Counted from the stretch's first letter, positions 49,306 through 58,821 are shown. The stretch: DNA of 64,000 nt from Winogradskyella forsetii (GCF_013394595.1 NZ_CP053348.1:1054001-1118000), one strand, 5' to 3'. Notes: a model not told the origin generated them from the letters alone. Made by a program: numbers and translations.

Positions 49306-51216
49306 TTATTTTATCATTTCATAACTGCGTTTAATAAAGTTAGTCAACTCTTCACCTTTTAACAAGCCTTGAGATAAACGTGCTAAATCTAAACTTTGCG
49401 TGATTAAACGTTCTTGTTTCTTTTTGGTTTTCGTGCTTATAATTTCACCAACCAATTCAGAATTTGTATTCACGATGAGGTTGTACATCTCTGGCATGTT
49501 GCCAAACATGTTCATTCCGCCACCACCAGTTTGTTGCATTTCTTTCATTCTACGCATAAATTCTGGTTGTGTAATAATAAAAGGTGAGGCGTCGCTATCC
49601 ATAGCTTCTAATTGTACGGTGAACTTTTCAGAAGGAATCACTTCTTTAAGCAACTCGTCTAATTTCGTTTTTTCTTCATCAGATAATTTCGAAATCGTCG
49701 TGTCGTCTTTCTTGATTAAGTTATCAATATGGTCACCATCAACACGAGCAAAAGAAATGTTTTCTTTGGTCGTTTCCAATTTCTGGATTAAATGTGACAC
49801 AATAGGTGAATCCAATAAAAGCACTTCGTAACCTTTTGCTTTTGCGGATTGAATGTAAGAATGTTGCTCATCTTTATTTGAAGCATAAAGAATCACCATT
49901 TTATCGTCTTTGTCCGTCTGCTTTGCTTTTATGGCATTGGTCAATTCTTCAAATGTGTAGTATTTACCATCCACTGTTGGGTATAAAGCAAAGGCATCTG
50001 CTTTTTCGAAAAATTTTTCTTCAGAAAGCATACCGTATTCAATCACTATTTTTATATCGTCCCATTTCTTTTCGAAATCTTCACGATTCGCATTGAACAA
50101 TGATTTCAGTTTGTCAGCTACTTTACGAGTGATGTAAGATGATATTTTCTTCACAGCACCATCGGCTTGTAAATAGGAGCGCGATACGTTTAATGGAATG
50201 TCTGGCGAATCAATAACACCACGTAACATCGTTAAAAATTCAGGAACAATACCTTCCACATTATCGGTTACAAAAACCTGGTTTTGGTACAATTGAATTT
50301 TATCCTTCTGCATGTTCATATCCGTCGTCATCTTAGGGAAATACAAGATTCCTGTTAAGTTGAACGGATAATCTACATTAAGATGGATATGGAACAATGG
50401 CTCTTCAAATTGCATAGGATACAATTCTCTGTAGAAGCTGCTGTAATCGTCGTCCTTTAAATCTGTCGGTTGTTTGGTCCAAGCCGGATTTGGATTGTTA
50501 ATAATATTATCAACCGTAATCTGTTTGTGTGGCTCAGTGGTTTCCTTACCATCTTTATCCTTAGTCGTTTTTGGTGTAAACTCAGGATCGTTTATCTCCT
50601 TAGTTCCAAATTTAATTGGAATAGGCATAAACTTGTTATACTTCATCAATAGCTCACGGATTTTAGCTTCTTCTAAAAATTCTGTCGAATCTTCCGCAAT
50701 ATGAAGAATAATCTCTGTGCCTCTGGTTTCCTTATCAGATGGCTCTAAAGTAAATTCAGGAGAACCATCACAAGTCCAATGTGCTGCAGGTTCGTCTTTG
50801 TGGGATTTAGTGATAATCTCCACTTTTTCTGCGACCATAAAAGCCGAGTAAAATCCAAGTCCAAAATGACCGATGATGCCTGTGTCTTTTCCAGAGTCTT
50901 TATACTTATCTAAAAATTCCTCAGCACCAGAAAAGGCGATTTGGTTGATGTATTTTTCAACTTCTTCAGCTGTCATACCAACACCTTGATCAATGATATG
51001 AAGTTTTTTACCTTCTTTATCAATCTTAACCTCGATGATTGGATTGCCATATTCAACCTTGGCTTCTCCAATACTTGTTAAGTGTTTTAGTTTTAGGGTC
51101 GCATCCGTTGCGTTACTAATCAGCTCACGTAAAAAGATTTCGTGATCGCTGTACAAGAACTTTTTAATTAACGGAAAGATATTCTCTACCGATACATTAA
51201 TGTTGCCTTTTGTCAT
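49306..51216 (-). CDS. htpG: Molecular chaperone HtpG (Hsp90)
   Basis: Preferred start is the ATG at 51216 (MTKGNINVSVENIFPLI, 636 aa); eight more in-frame codons lie upstream. GHKL ATPase motifs: ELISNATDA, IIDQGVGMT, GHFGLGFYSAFMVA; middle-domain NVSRSYLQ; C-terminal dimerisation domain. Cytosolic Hsp90 that folds and stabilises client proteins under stress. Single gene; leader contains a short GC-rich hairpin near 51235-51250. Confidence 0.95.
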   Translation of the reverse strand: MTKGNINVSVENIFPLIKKFLYSDHEIFLRELISNATDATLKLKHLTSIGEAKVEYGNPIIEVKIDKEGKKLHIIDQGVGMTAEEVEKYINQIAFSGAEEFLDKYKDSGKDTGIIGHFGLGFYSAFMVAEKVEIITKSHKDEPAAHWTCDGSPEFTLEPSDKETRGTEIILHIAEDSTEFLEEAKIRELLMKYNKFMPIPIKFGTKEINDPEFTPKTTKDKDGKETTEPHKQITVDNIINNPNPAWTKQPTDLKDDDYSSFYRELYPMQFEEPLFHIHLNVDYPFNLTGILYFPKMTTDMNMQKDKIQLYQNQVFVTDNVEGIVPEFLTMLRGVIDSPDIPLNVSRSYLQADGAVKKISSYITRKVADKLKSLFNANREDFEKKWDDIKIVIEYGMLSEEKFFEKADAFALYPTVDGKYYTFEELTNAIKAKQTDKDDKMVILYASNKDEQHSYIQSAKAKGYEVLLLDSPIVSHLIQKLETTKENISFARVDGDHIDNLIKKDDTTISKLSDEEKTKLDELLKEVIPSEKFTVQLEAMDSDASPFIITQPEFMRRMKEMQQTGGGGMNMFGNMPEMYNLIVNTNSELVGEIISTKTKKKQERLITQSLDLARLSQGLLKGEELTNFIKRSYEMIK

Positions 51217-51333
51217 ATTTAATTTATTAAATGCTCCCACAAAAGCGGGAAACTGATTAATTATAGTTTTAATTGCTCTTTAACCTCTAGTCAAATAAAA
51301 TACCAATAAAAGAATTGTGACAAGATGACATAA

Positions 51334-51366
51334 AAAAAGCCATTCATTTTATAGAATGGCTTTCAT
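51334..51366 (-). terminator. Terminator of the S9 peptidase gene
   Basis: AAAGCCATTC / GAATGGCTTT, 10-bp perfect stem with 8-nt loop; T run on the minus strand. Confidence 0.9.
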
Positions 51367-51385
51367 ATTTATAGATACTTAGTTT

Positions 51386-53836
51386 TTAATCCTTGAGCGC
51401 TTCTTCATTTTCAATCGGTTCTTTTTCCTCAACTCTGTTCTTTACATGCTTCTCCAACCATTGGTCTTGTTCCCAAAGCATGTGCATTATAGATTCTTTA
51501 GCTCTATAACCATGACTTTCTTTTGGTAGCATAACTAACCTTACAGGCGCGCCTAATCCTTTCAGAGCATTAAAATAGCGTTCGCTTTGTAAAGGATACG
51601 TGCCAGAATTGTTATCAGCAACACCATGAATTAAGAGTAAAGGTGTTTTCATTTTATCTGCGTGCATAAATGGAGACATTGTATAATACGTTTCTGGCGA
51701 ATCCCAATAACTGCGCTCTTCACTTTGAAATCCAAACGGTGTCAATGTTCTGTTATAAGCACCACTTCTGGCAATACCAGCAGCAAATAAATTGGAATGA
51801 GACAATAAATTTGCGGTCATAAATGCGCCATAACTATGGCCACCAACGGCCACTTTATTTCTATCGATGTAGCCCAAATCATCTACCGCATCAATTGCCG
51901 CTTTTGCATTGGCGACTAATTGCGTTCTAAATGTATCGTTTGGTTCTTCCTCGCCTTCACCAATAATAGGAAAAGCGGCATCGTCTAACACCACATAACC
52001 TTTAGTTACCCAATAAATCGGTGAACCCCAATATGGATATACAAATTCGTTGGGATTGGATGTACTTTGAGCGGCACTCGCTTTATCCTTAAACTCACGA
52101 GGATAAGCCCATAAAATCATTGGGTATTTTTTTCCTTCTTCGTAGTTTAATGGCAAGTAGAGTGTGCCTTCTAGGTCCAAACCATCATCTCTTTTGTAAC
52201 TGATGACACGTTTGTTCACATTCTCTAAACTTTTAAAAGGATTCTCAAAATCTGTAATCGCTTCTATATCATTTGTCTTGTTTATATTTCTTATATAGTA
52301 GTTTGGATAGTCTGTTTTAGATTCTATTCTAACTAAAATCTCCCCTTTTTTCATGTCGATAGCCGTATTTAAGCTTTCGAGTTTATCAGTATATTCAGAT
52401 TGGTATAGGCGTTTGGTCTTGTTCGTTTTTACGTCATATTCATCTATAAAAGGAAATTGACCTTCTTTTGAATAGCCATCTCCCATAAGGTATAGTTTGT
52501 TGCCATTCATAGTCAATGTATTGCGATCAAATTTGTTTTTAGAAGTAACAAAATTCCCTGGATCGCTATAAACATCTTGGTAACTTCTATCTGAAATGAT
52601 CTTAACTTCTTTGTTTGATTTAGACGGATTAAAGAGGTAGGTTTTTGTATTTCGAGTGTTCCACCAATAATCGTAAGCAACAGCAGTATTTTCATTGCCC
52701 CATTCAATACCTGCAAAGCGTTGTTTGGTTTTTAATAAGAGTTTCGGGTCGCTATTAAATGGTGCTTTCTGTTGATAAACAGCATCTCTATAATCGACGT
52801 CAACTTCAGGATCTCCTTGATCTAAAGCTTCTGCCCAAACCAAAGTAGATGGTTGGTCGTCGCGCCAAGTCATGTTTCTTTTTCCGGTACGGGTAGCCAT
52901 AAATCCTTTTGGTCGCACCTCGTCAAGTGGTACTTCGTTCACCGTTTTTATCTTATTTCCATTTTTATCATAAATAGTGCTTTCACTTGGGAACCTCGTA
53001 TAGGTAACTAAATATGAAAATGGTCGTTTTATAGTGGTTATCATAACGTACTCTCCATCTGGTGAAAAACTAATCCCTCGATACATATCAGCTCCTAAAA
53101 AGTCCTCAACATTACCATTGGTTGATACTTTTTTAATCGTTGAGCGTGCAAGTTGCTCAAAATTAAATTCGTCATTTGGTGTTTTTAATAAATCTTGGTA
53201 GGTTCGATTTTGTGCTTTGGCGCCATCACTAACTGAAATTGTAGGCCCAGATGGTACGGCGACATCTGTATTGATTAATGGTTTTCTGTCATTTGGCAAC
53301 ATCTTTACCAATAGGTTTTGATTGTCTTTAAACCAATTTATGGTGCTTCTCATATTAGCGTTAACATTGGCACCTGTAAGTTTGGTTACTTTAGCTTCTG
53401 CGATATTCAATACCCAAACTTCCACCCCTTCTGCGGTGGTGTTAAGGCAGGCAATCATGGATTGGTCTGGTGACCAACTAAATCCAGAAAGTCTTGCATC
53501 TTCAGGTAAGCCAGCAACTTGAGTAGCGTCTTTATCTTTTATTTTTTTCACTTTAAGATTCGTATAATAGTTGGTTCTACTCCCAATGTTTGTGACCGGA
53601 TTTATTCTAAGACCAGCCAATCTTAGCTCAGTTTCTGATAGCTCAGAAATGGATTTATATTGGTTACGGTAAAGCAATACCATGTGCTCGCCTTCGCTGT
53701 CCACGATTACGGCAGGAGCTAAATCAACATCTGCTAATTCCATGATCTCGTCTGAGGGTTGTTGGTAGGTAAGGCTTTTTTGAGCAAAGCCATTTAGAAA
53801 TAATAAAAATGTAAATAATCGGATACTATTTTTCAT
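51386..53836 (-). CDS. S9 family (prolyl oligopeptidase-type) exported peptidase
   Basis: Start chosen at the ATG at 53836 (816 aa) because a signal peptide follows (MKNSIRLFTFLLFLNGFAQ); the frame runs 27 codons further up. N-terminal beta-propeller region (about 60-560) and a C-terminal alpha/beta-hydrolase domain with Ser in VAVGGHSYGAFMTANLL, Asp in LLLIHGVADNNSGT and His in PKESHGYR. It cleaves short peptides; the propeller limits substrate size. Acidic C-terminal tail. Probably periplasmic. Confidence 0.92.
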   Translation of the reverse strand: MKNSIRLFTFLLFLNGFAQKSLTYQQPSDEIMELADVDLAPAVIVDSEGEHMVLLYRNQYKSISELSETELRLAGLRINPVTNIGSRTNYYTNLKVKKIKDKDATQVAGLPEDARLSGFSWSPDQSMIACLNTTAEGVEVWVLNIAEAKVTKLTGANVNANMRSTINWFKDNQNLLVKMLPNDRKPLINTDVAVPSGPTISVSDGAKAQNRTYQDLLKTPNDEFNFEQLARSTIKKVSTNGNVEDFLGADMYRGISFSPDGEYVMITTIKRPFSYLVTYTRFPSESTIYDKNGNKIKTVNEVPLDEVRPKGFMATRTGKRNMTWRDDQPSTLVWAEALDQGDPEVDVDYRDAVYQQKAPFNSDPKLLLKTKQRFAGIEWGNENTAVAYDYWWNTRNTKTYLFNPSKSNKEVKIISDRSYQDVYSDPGNFVTSKNKFDRNTLTMNGNKLYLMGDGYSKEGQFPFIDEYDVKTNKTKRLYQSEYTDKLESLNTAIDMKKGEILVRIESKTDYPNYYIRNINKTNDIEAITDFENPFKSLENVNKRVISYKRDDGLDLEGTLYLPLNYEEGKKYPMILWAYPREFKDKASAAQSTSNPNEFVYPYWGSPIYWVTKGYVVLDDAAFPIIGEGEEEPNDTFRTQLVANAKAAIDAVDDLGYIDRNKVAVGGHSYGAFMTANLLSHSNLFAAGIARSGAYNRTLTPFGFQSEERSYWDSPETYYTMSPFMHADKMKTPLLLIHGVADNNSGTYPLQSERYFNALKGLGAPVRLVMLPKESHGYRAKESIMHMLWEQDQWLEKHVKNRVEEKEPIENEEALKD

Positions 53837-54022
53837 GATGAAATAAAATTGATTAGTGGCTTCAAGGTAGTGAAATTTGACATCTGAAAATGTGAGAGAT
53901 TTGTTAAAACCTTCCAATCTATTATGCGTGCATAACGAATATAAAATGGATTAAAAGTTTATTGTACCTTAAAGTTTAAATTCGCAAGACTAAATAATTA
54001 GGTTTCCACTCGAAGGTTATGG

Positions 54023-54061
54023 ATGGGAAACGAAAATAAAGGATTCCCATTGTCATGGGAA
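54023..54061 (+). promoter_or_regulatory. Alternative-hairpin leader of fabH
   Basis: TTCCCAT (54044-54050) can pair with either of two identical ATGGGAA segments: upstream 54023-54029 or downstream 54055-54061. The pairings are mutually exclusive and lie 18-56 bp before the preferred start, so they might act as a translational or transcriptional switch. Confidence 0.3.
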
Positions 54062-54078
54062 ATAAAAAAAATGTTTAT

Positions 54079-55089
54079 ATGTACAATTCAAAAATAATAG
54101 GCTTAGGAAAATACGTGCCAGACAATGTGGTCACCAACCACGACCTGTCAAAAATGATGGATACAAACGATGAATGGATCCAAGAACGTACAGGTATCCA
54201 AGAACGACGATGGGCAGAAAAGGGGAGTGGCGATACCACAGCCACCATGGGCGTAAAAGCCGCCAAAATTGCGATTGAGCGCTCAGGATTGGATAAAGAC
54301 GATATCGATTTTATTGTTTTTGCGACCTTGAGTCCAGACATGTATTTCCCTGGTCCAGGAGTTCAAGTTCAGCACGCCTTGAATATAAAAACAGTTGGTG
54401 CTTTGGATGTACGTAACCAATGTTCTGGTTTCATCTATGCCATGTCTGTTGCCGATAATTTTATAAAAACGGGCATGTATAAAAACATTCTAGTTATTGG
54501 TAGTGAGTTACATTCCCACGGCATGGACAAAACCACTCGAGGCAGAGGTGTCACGGTTATATTTGGTGATGGGGCAGGAGCGGCCGTTTTAACGCGAGAA
54601 GAAGACCATACAAAAGGTATTTTATCGACCCATTTACACTCACAAGGCGAACATGCCGAAGAATTGGTTTTGATTGCACCAGGAATGGGCAAGCGTTGGG
54701 TCAATGACATCTTAGAAGATAACGACCCAAATGACGAAAGTTATTATCCACACATGAACGGCCAGTTTGTATTTAAAAATGCAGTGGTACGTTTTAGTGA
54801 AGTGATTATGGAAGGGTTAATGACCAACAAATTAAAAGTCGATGATATCGATATGTTGATTCCGCACCAAGCGAATTTGCGTATCTCACAATTTATACAA
54901 AAGAAGTTTAAACTATCTGACGACCAAGTTTTCAATAACATTCAAAAATATGGAAACACCACAGCGGCATCGATTCCAATAGCGTTGACTGAAGCTTGGG
55001 AAGAAGGTAAGGTTAAAGAAGGTGATACGGTTGTATTGGCAGCTTTTGGTAGTGGATTTACTTGGGGAAGTGTGATTATGAAATTTTAA
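54079..55089 (+). CDS. fabH: 3-oxoacyl-ACP synthase III (FabH)
   Basis: Preferred start ATG at 54079 (MYNSKIIGLGKYVPDNVVTN), 336 aa; an in-frame ATG eight codons up (54055) is less likely because it lies in a leader hairpin. Catalytic triad visible: Cys in VRNQCSGFIYAMS, His in LIPHQANLRIS, Asn in KYGNTTAASIPIAL. It condenses acyl-CoA with malonyl-ACP to start fatty acid synthesis. It is the last chromosomal-type gene before the cassette array. Confidence 0.92.
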   Translation: MYNSKIIGLGKYVPDNVVTNHDLSKMMDTNDEWIQERTGIQERRWAEKGSGDTTATMGVKAAKIAIERSGLDKDDIDFIVFATLSPDMYFPGPGVQVQHALNIKTVGALDVRNQCSGFIYAMSVADNFIKTGMYKNILVIGSELHSHGMDKTTRGRGVTVIFGDGAGAAVLTREEDHTKGILSTHLHSQGEHAEELVLIAPGMGKRWVNDILEDNDPNDESYYPHMNGQFVFKNAVVRFSEVIMEGLMTNKLKVDDIDMLIPHQANLRISQFIQKKFKLSDDQVFNNIQKYGNTTAASIPIALTEAWEEGKVKEGDTVVLAAFGSGFTWGSVIMKF

Positions 55090-55297
55090 ACGTTTACAAA
55101 TACTTTTTAAATGTTTGTACGCATTTACAAATACCTAATATCACTTATTCAATTCTGATTGACGAGATAATCTATTAAGAGCGCTTTTTTTAGAAAAATA
55201 CTGATTTACCACCTTGGCAACAATTAAATCATTAACCTAATACGAATAAACATTTCTTTACTAATACTACTGGTATCCATACTAAATAAATAACAGT

Positions 55298-55400
55298 CTA
55301 CTTGACAAGTAGCTAAATTTGAATATCTTTACTACAAACAACCCAGAAGTATAGACTTAAGCGATATAACGTTACTTTTATAGCTTGAGTAACGTTATAT
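55298..55400 (+). promoter_or_regulatory. Left boundary of the cassette array: promoter-like box and two palindromes
   Basis: A perfect palindrome CTACTTG-A-CAAGTAG (55298-55312) abuts a -7-like box TAAATTTG (55314-55321) facing the array; no good -33 TTG was found. Then a perfect 12-bp inverted repeat ATATAACGTTAC / GTAACGTTATAT (55364-55375 and 55389-55400) ends 4 bp before the first GTTGT core (55405). The rest of the 55090-55404 gap has no ORF. Role as array promoter or attI-like site is inference. Confidence 0.4.
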
Positions 55401-55430
55401 GGGTGTTGTGAGCAATTAAAAAGAACATCT

Positions 55431-55940
55431 GTGAGAAACATTTTCAATTTGATTTTATTACTAATTTTCTTCGTTTCTTGTGGACAAAAAGGAAATGAAG
55501 CTACCGATAATGAACTCGGAAATTCTGATTTAAAAAATCAAGAAGATTTATTTGAATTTAAAATACCTGATACAATTTCTCTTGGAAAACATATTGGAAG
55601 AATAGCTAAATATAAACGGAATAAAAAACCGAATTTTGACTATTTATTATCGGTAATTGTGAGTAATGAGTATGAAGACTCAAAAATCAAAACTGATACT
55701 TTCAGTAATGGAACTTTGAATCCATTTTTCGGAATAAACGGATTTAAAACTGGAACACAGGACATAAAATTAATCGTTGAGGAGCAAATTTTGGAACCTT
55801 ATAAAAAGGATATAGATTCGTTTTTAAGTATAAAAAAATTATATCACGAATACGAAGTACGAATTACTGTAGTTGAAAGAGATTATGTTTCTGACATTGA
55901 GGAAAAATTACTCGCTGAATTGAAAAATGAAAAACAATAA
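55431..55940 (+). CDS. Cassette 1: lipoprotein of unknown function
   Basis: 169 aa from a GTG start. Signal peptide and lipobox (LLIFFVSCGQ, Cys about residue 17), then a charged, mixed alpha/beta region without recognised motifs. The GTG is supported because the signal peptide begins there and no in-frame ATG precedes the lipobox. 21 nt separate it from the core GTTGT (55405-55409). The stop at 55938-55940 is next to TGCTCACAAC, which is the exact reverse complement of the cassette start. Confidence 0.78.
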   Translation: MRNIFNLILLLIFFVSCGQKGNEATDNELGNSDLKNQEDLFEFKIPDTISLGKHIGRIAKYKRNKKPNFDYLLSVIVSNEYEDSKIKTDTFSNGTLNPFFGINGFKTGTQDIKLIVEEQILEPYKKDIDSFLSIKKLYHEYEVRITVVERDYVSDIEEKLLAELKNEKQ

Positions 55941-55946
55941 CTGCTC

Positions 55947-56073
55947 ACAACACCGTATAAAATTAATTGCTAGTTCGAGCTTGCTTACGAAAATCCTCGC
56001 GGATTTTCTATTTGGTTTGTATTTGCTAAATTAGGTGCTTGAACACGCAACTAATCTTATACATAAACGTTGT
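55947..56073 (+). other. attC-like site 1 (127 bp)
   Basis: From ACAAC (55947-55951) to GTTGT (56069-56073). 16-nt arms GTATAAAATTAATTGC (left) and GCAACTAATCTTATAC (right) pair except at positions 7 and 12, where the bottom strand has G.T wobbles. The stem then continues with GTTCGAGC/GCTTGAAC. Apical hairpin GAAAATCC-TCGC-GGATTTTC (55989-56008). Unpaired spacer of 3 nt on the left and 6 nt on the right. Confidence 0.8.
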
Positions 56074-56081
56074 AAACAATT

Positions 56082-56873
56082 ATGAAAAACGCATTCGACA
56101 GAAATAAACTTTGTTACTTATACGATGTTGAAGGCAAAAATGACGAACAATTATGTTGTCAAGATATACCTGAGAATATTTCAGAAATTAAAAATCTTCA
56201 CATCTCGACGTTGGCAATGGATTTTCCAGATTCTTTCTCTAAAAAGCAAAGAACTGAACTGGAAAACGACTGGATTGAATTACTACCCAAATTGGATAAT
56301 ATAACTACGTTGTCTATTAGACATAGAGTTAATCAAGAGTATTTTGAGGCAATTTGTAAGATGAAAAATCTCAAGACTCTATTTTTTTGGACATCAACAG
56401 TCGAAAACATAAATTCAATTTCAAAACTAAAAGAATTATCATCTTTATCTCTTCAATCATTTAGTAGACTTAAAAATTTATCTGCTTTAAAATCATTAAA
56501 AAAATTAAGAAGATTAACAATCGAAAATAGTTTTAAAGTTGAGAATTATGAAATCATCGGAGAGATGACTGAATTATCTGGACTTTGTCTTGGAGGAGAT
56601 TTTAGCGCGCCAAAAAACCTAATGCTTGACAGTTTAGTTCCTCTTAAAAGACTTAAAGAATTGAAACATTTGGATATGTCTACTGCATCAATAAGAGATA
56701 AATCTTATGACGTGATTTTGGAAATGGAAAAATTAGAAAGACTTGATGCACATTGGAGAATGACCGACAAAAAACGAACGGAATTGAAAGAAAAACATCC
56801 GAATCTGAAAGCTGGATTTTTTGTTGATTACGATTTTGTCAAAAACGAATTTTATGATGGAAAAGAATGGTGA
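56082..56873 (+). CDS. Cassette 2: leucine-rich-repeat-like protein, copy 1
   Basis: 263 aa, no signal peptide, probably cytoplasmic. Leu-rich repeats of irregular length at about 70-235 (LDNITTLSIRH, MKNLKTLFFW, LKELSSLSLQSF, LKSLKKLRRLTIE, LKRLKELKHLDMS, MEKLERLDAHW), so a short LRR solenoid used for protein binding is likely. The ATG is only 8 nt after the GTTGT core. DNA-identical to the genes at 57086-57877 and, as far as visible, 63367-64000. Function unknown; an immunity-like or interaction role is speculation. Confidence 0.85.
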   Translation: MKNAFDRNKLCYLYDVEGKNDEQLCCQDIPENISEIKNLHISTLAMDFPDSFSKKQRTELENDWIELLPKLDNITTLSIRHRVNQEYFEAICKMKNLKTLFFWTSTVENINSISKLKELSSLSLQSFSRLKNLSALKSLKKLRRLTIENSFKVENYEIIGEMTELSGLCLGGDFSAPKNLMLDSLVPLKRLKELKHLDMSTASIRDKSYDVILEMEKLERLDAHWRMTDKKRTELKEKHPNLKAGFFVDYDFVKNEFYDGKEW

Positions 56874-56885
56874 AAATAACTGTTT

Positions 56886-57077
56886 ACAACAACGTATATA
56901 GCTCATAGCTAGTTAGTTGATTAATCGAAGTTAAGGTATATTTGCTAGTCCGCCAAATTTTTTAATTTGGCTTACTGAGTAAAAAAGATAATAAGAAAAA
57001 TTAAAAAATTCGGCTCGTGCTTAATCCGAAAATAATTTTATAATTTGCACGCTACGAGCCATATACAAGAACGTTGT
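56886..57077 (+). other. attC-like site 2 (192 bp, long class)
   Basis: ACAAC (56886-56890) to GTTGT (57073-57077). Arms GTATATAGCTCATAGC and GCTACGAGCCATATAC again differ at positions 7 and 12 only, as bottom-strand G.T wobbles. Inner hairpin GCCAAATT/AATTTGGC near 56953-56972. The flanking TGTTTACAAC (56881-56890) matches the cassette start GTTGTAAACA at 56069. Confidence 0.8.
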
Positions 57078-57085
57078 AAACAATT

Positions 57086-57877
57086 ATGAAAAACGCATTC
57101 GACAGAAATAAACTTTGTTACTTATACGATGTTGAAGGCAAAAATGACGAACAATTATGTTGTCAAGATATACCTGAGAATATTTCAGAAATTAAAAATC
57201 TTCACATCTCGACGTTGGCAATGGATTTTCCAGATTCTTTCTCTAAAAAGCAAAGAACTGAACTGGAAAACGACTGGATTGAATTACTACCCAAATTGGA
57301 TAATATAACTACGTTGTCTATTAGACATAGAGTTAATCAAGAGTATTTTGAGGCAATTTGTAAGATGAAAAATCTCAAGACTCTATTTTTTTGGACATCA
57401 ACAGTCGAAAACATAAATTCAATTTCAAAACTAAAAGAATTATCATCTTTATCTCTTCAATCATTTAGTAGACTTAAAAATTTATCTGCTTTAAAATCAT
57501 TAAAAAAATTAAGAAGATTAACAATCGAAAATAGTTTTAAAGTTGAGAATTATGAAATCATCGGAGAGATGACTGAATTATCTGGACTTTGTCTTGGAGG
57601 AGATTTTAGCGCGCCAAAAAACCTAATGCTTGACAGTTTAGTTCCTCTTAAAAGACTTAAAGAATTGAAACATTTGGATATGTCTACTGCATCAATAAGA
57701 GATAAATCTTATGACGTGATTTTGGAAATGGAAAAATTAGAAAGACTTGATGCACATTGGAGAATGACCGACAAAAAACGAACGGAATTGAAAGAAAAAC
57801 ATCCGAATCTGAAAGCTGGATTTTTTGTTGATTACGATTTTGTCAAAAACGAATTTTATGATGGAAAAGAATGGTGA
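57086..57877 (+). CDS. Cassette 2': leucine-rich-repeat-like protein, copy 2
   Basis: 263 aa, identical in sequence to copy 1. The whole 1004-bp cassette (57074-58077) repeats the preceding one, including its site. Upstream of the core the two copies differ (site 1 versus site 2 sequence) and downstream they differ after GTTGT, so the duplication is bounded exactly by the cores. Confidence 0.85.
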   Translation: MKNAFDRNKLCYLYDVEGKNDEQLCCQDIPENISEIKNLHISTLAMDFPDSFSKKQRTELENDWIELLPKLDNITTLSIRHRVNQEYFEAICKMKNLKTLFFWTSTVENINSISKLKELSSLSLQSFSRLKNLSALKSLKKLRRLTIENSFKVENYEIIGEMTELSGLCLGGDFSAPKNLMLDSLVPLKRLKELKHLDMSTASIRDKSYDVILEMEKLERLDAHWRMTDKKRTELKEKHPNLKAGFFVDYDFVKNEFYDGKEW

Positions 57878-57889
57878 AAATAACTGTTT

Positions 57890-58081
57890 ACAACAACGTA
57901 TATAGCTCATAGCTAGTTAGTTGATTAATCGAAGTTAAGGTATATTTGCTAGTCCGCCAAATTTTTTAATTTGGCTTACTGAGTAAAAAAGATAATAAGA
58001 AAAATTAAAAAATTCGGCTCGTGCTTAATCCGAAAATAATTTTATAATTTGCACGCTACGAGCCATATACAAGAACGTTGT
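57890..58081 (+). other. attC-like site 2' (192 bp)
   Basis: Identical to site 2 from ACAAC (57890-57894) to GTTGT (58077-58081); the next bases (GTGTAATTT) belong to a different cassette. Confidence 0.8.
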
Positions 58082-58110
58082 GTGTAATTTAAGAAAAACC
58101 GAACTGAAAT

Positions 58111-58683
58111 TTGAAATTGATAAAAAATTTATATTTAATTCTATTTATTCTAATAGCTTTTAGTTGCAATGACAAAAAAGAAAAAACTGATTTCAAAGAA
58201 AATAATGGACTTATAATTGAAAATAAGAAAGAACCGAAAATAAAAAACGTTTTAAGCGAAGAGAAAACTAAAGTTCAATTAGAAGATACAACATCAAAAA
58301 CATATGTTGCGTTGAAATTTATCAACGACTATGTTGTGAATTGTAACAAAATGAAAGAACAAATAGGAATCGTTAAATGGGTAAATTCTAATCAGGATGT
58401 TAGTCAAGAATTTAAAGAAGAACTAAAAAAAATGATTGAAGATGCTTATAAATCTGAACCTGAATACGGACTTGGATTCGACCCGATTTTTGACGCTCAA
58501 GATTATCCCGATGACGGTTTTAAACTTGCTGAATTTGACTCTATTTCAAATTATTTGACTGTAGAAGCTAAAACTTGGAAAGGTTTTTCTATTAATATGA
58601 GGATAAAAGAAGTGAATAATAAATGGTTAGTTGACGGTTGTGGAGTAATTAACATTCCGAAAAACAAGCAAGCGGAAAGATAA
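58111..58683 (+). CDS. Cassette 3: lipoprotein, DUF3828-like
   Basis: 190 aa from a TTG start at 58111. Signal peptide with lipobox LIAFSCND (Cys about residue 19), a Lys/Glu-rich linker, then a globular domain (ALKFINDYVVNC, WVNSNQDVSQEFKEELKK, YGLGFDPIFDAQDYPDDGF, NKWLVDGCGVINIP) similar to DUF3828-type exported proteins. Family call is tentative. Cassette start GTTGTGTGTA (58077-58086) is the exact reverse complement of TACACACAAC just after the gene (58688-58697). Confidence 0.78.
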   Translation: MKLIKNLYLILFILIAFSCNDKKEKTDFKENNGLIIENKKEPKIKNVLSEEKTKVQLEDTTSKTYVALKFINDYVVNCNKMKEQIGIVKWVNSNQDVSQEFKEELKKMIEDAYKSEPEYGLGFDPIFDAQDYPDDGFKLAEFDSISNYLTVEAKTWKGFSINMRIKEVNNKWLVDGCGVINIPKNKQAER

Positions 58684-58692
58684 AAACTACAC

Positions 58693-58821
58693 ACAACATT
58701 GTGTATAGTTCATTGCTTACCAAGTGCTTATCTGGAAAATTCCTTCGGAATTTTCTCAGGCTCGTCAAAGTTTGCTAAATTAGTAACTTAATCACGCAAC
58801 AAACCATACACTGAGCGTTGT
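58693..58821 (+). other. attC-like site 3 (129 bp)
   Basis: ACAAC (58693-58697) to GTTGT (58817-58821). Arms GTGTATAGTTCATTGC and GCAACAAACCATACAC pair with three bottom-strand wobbles (positions 7, 11, 12). Apical hairpin GAAAATTCC-TTC-GGAATTTTC. Nearly identical to site 4, which belongs to a different gene. Confidence 0.8.

Noticed and set aside
56069..58077. LRR gene repeats as an insertion sequence
   Set aside because: No transposase, no terminal inverted repeats typical of IS and no target duplication; the copies are bounded by the array cores instead.
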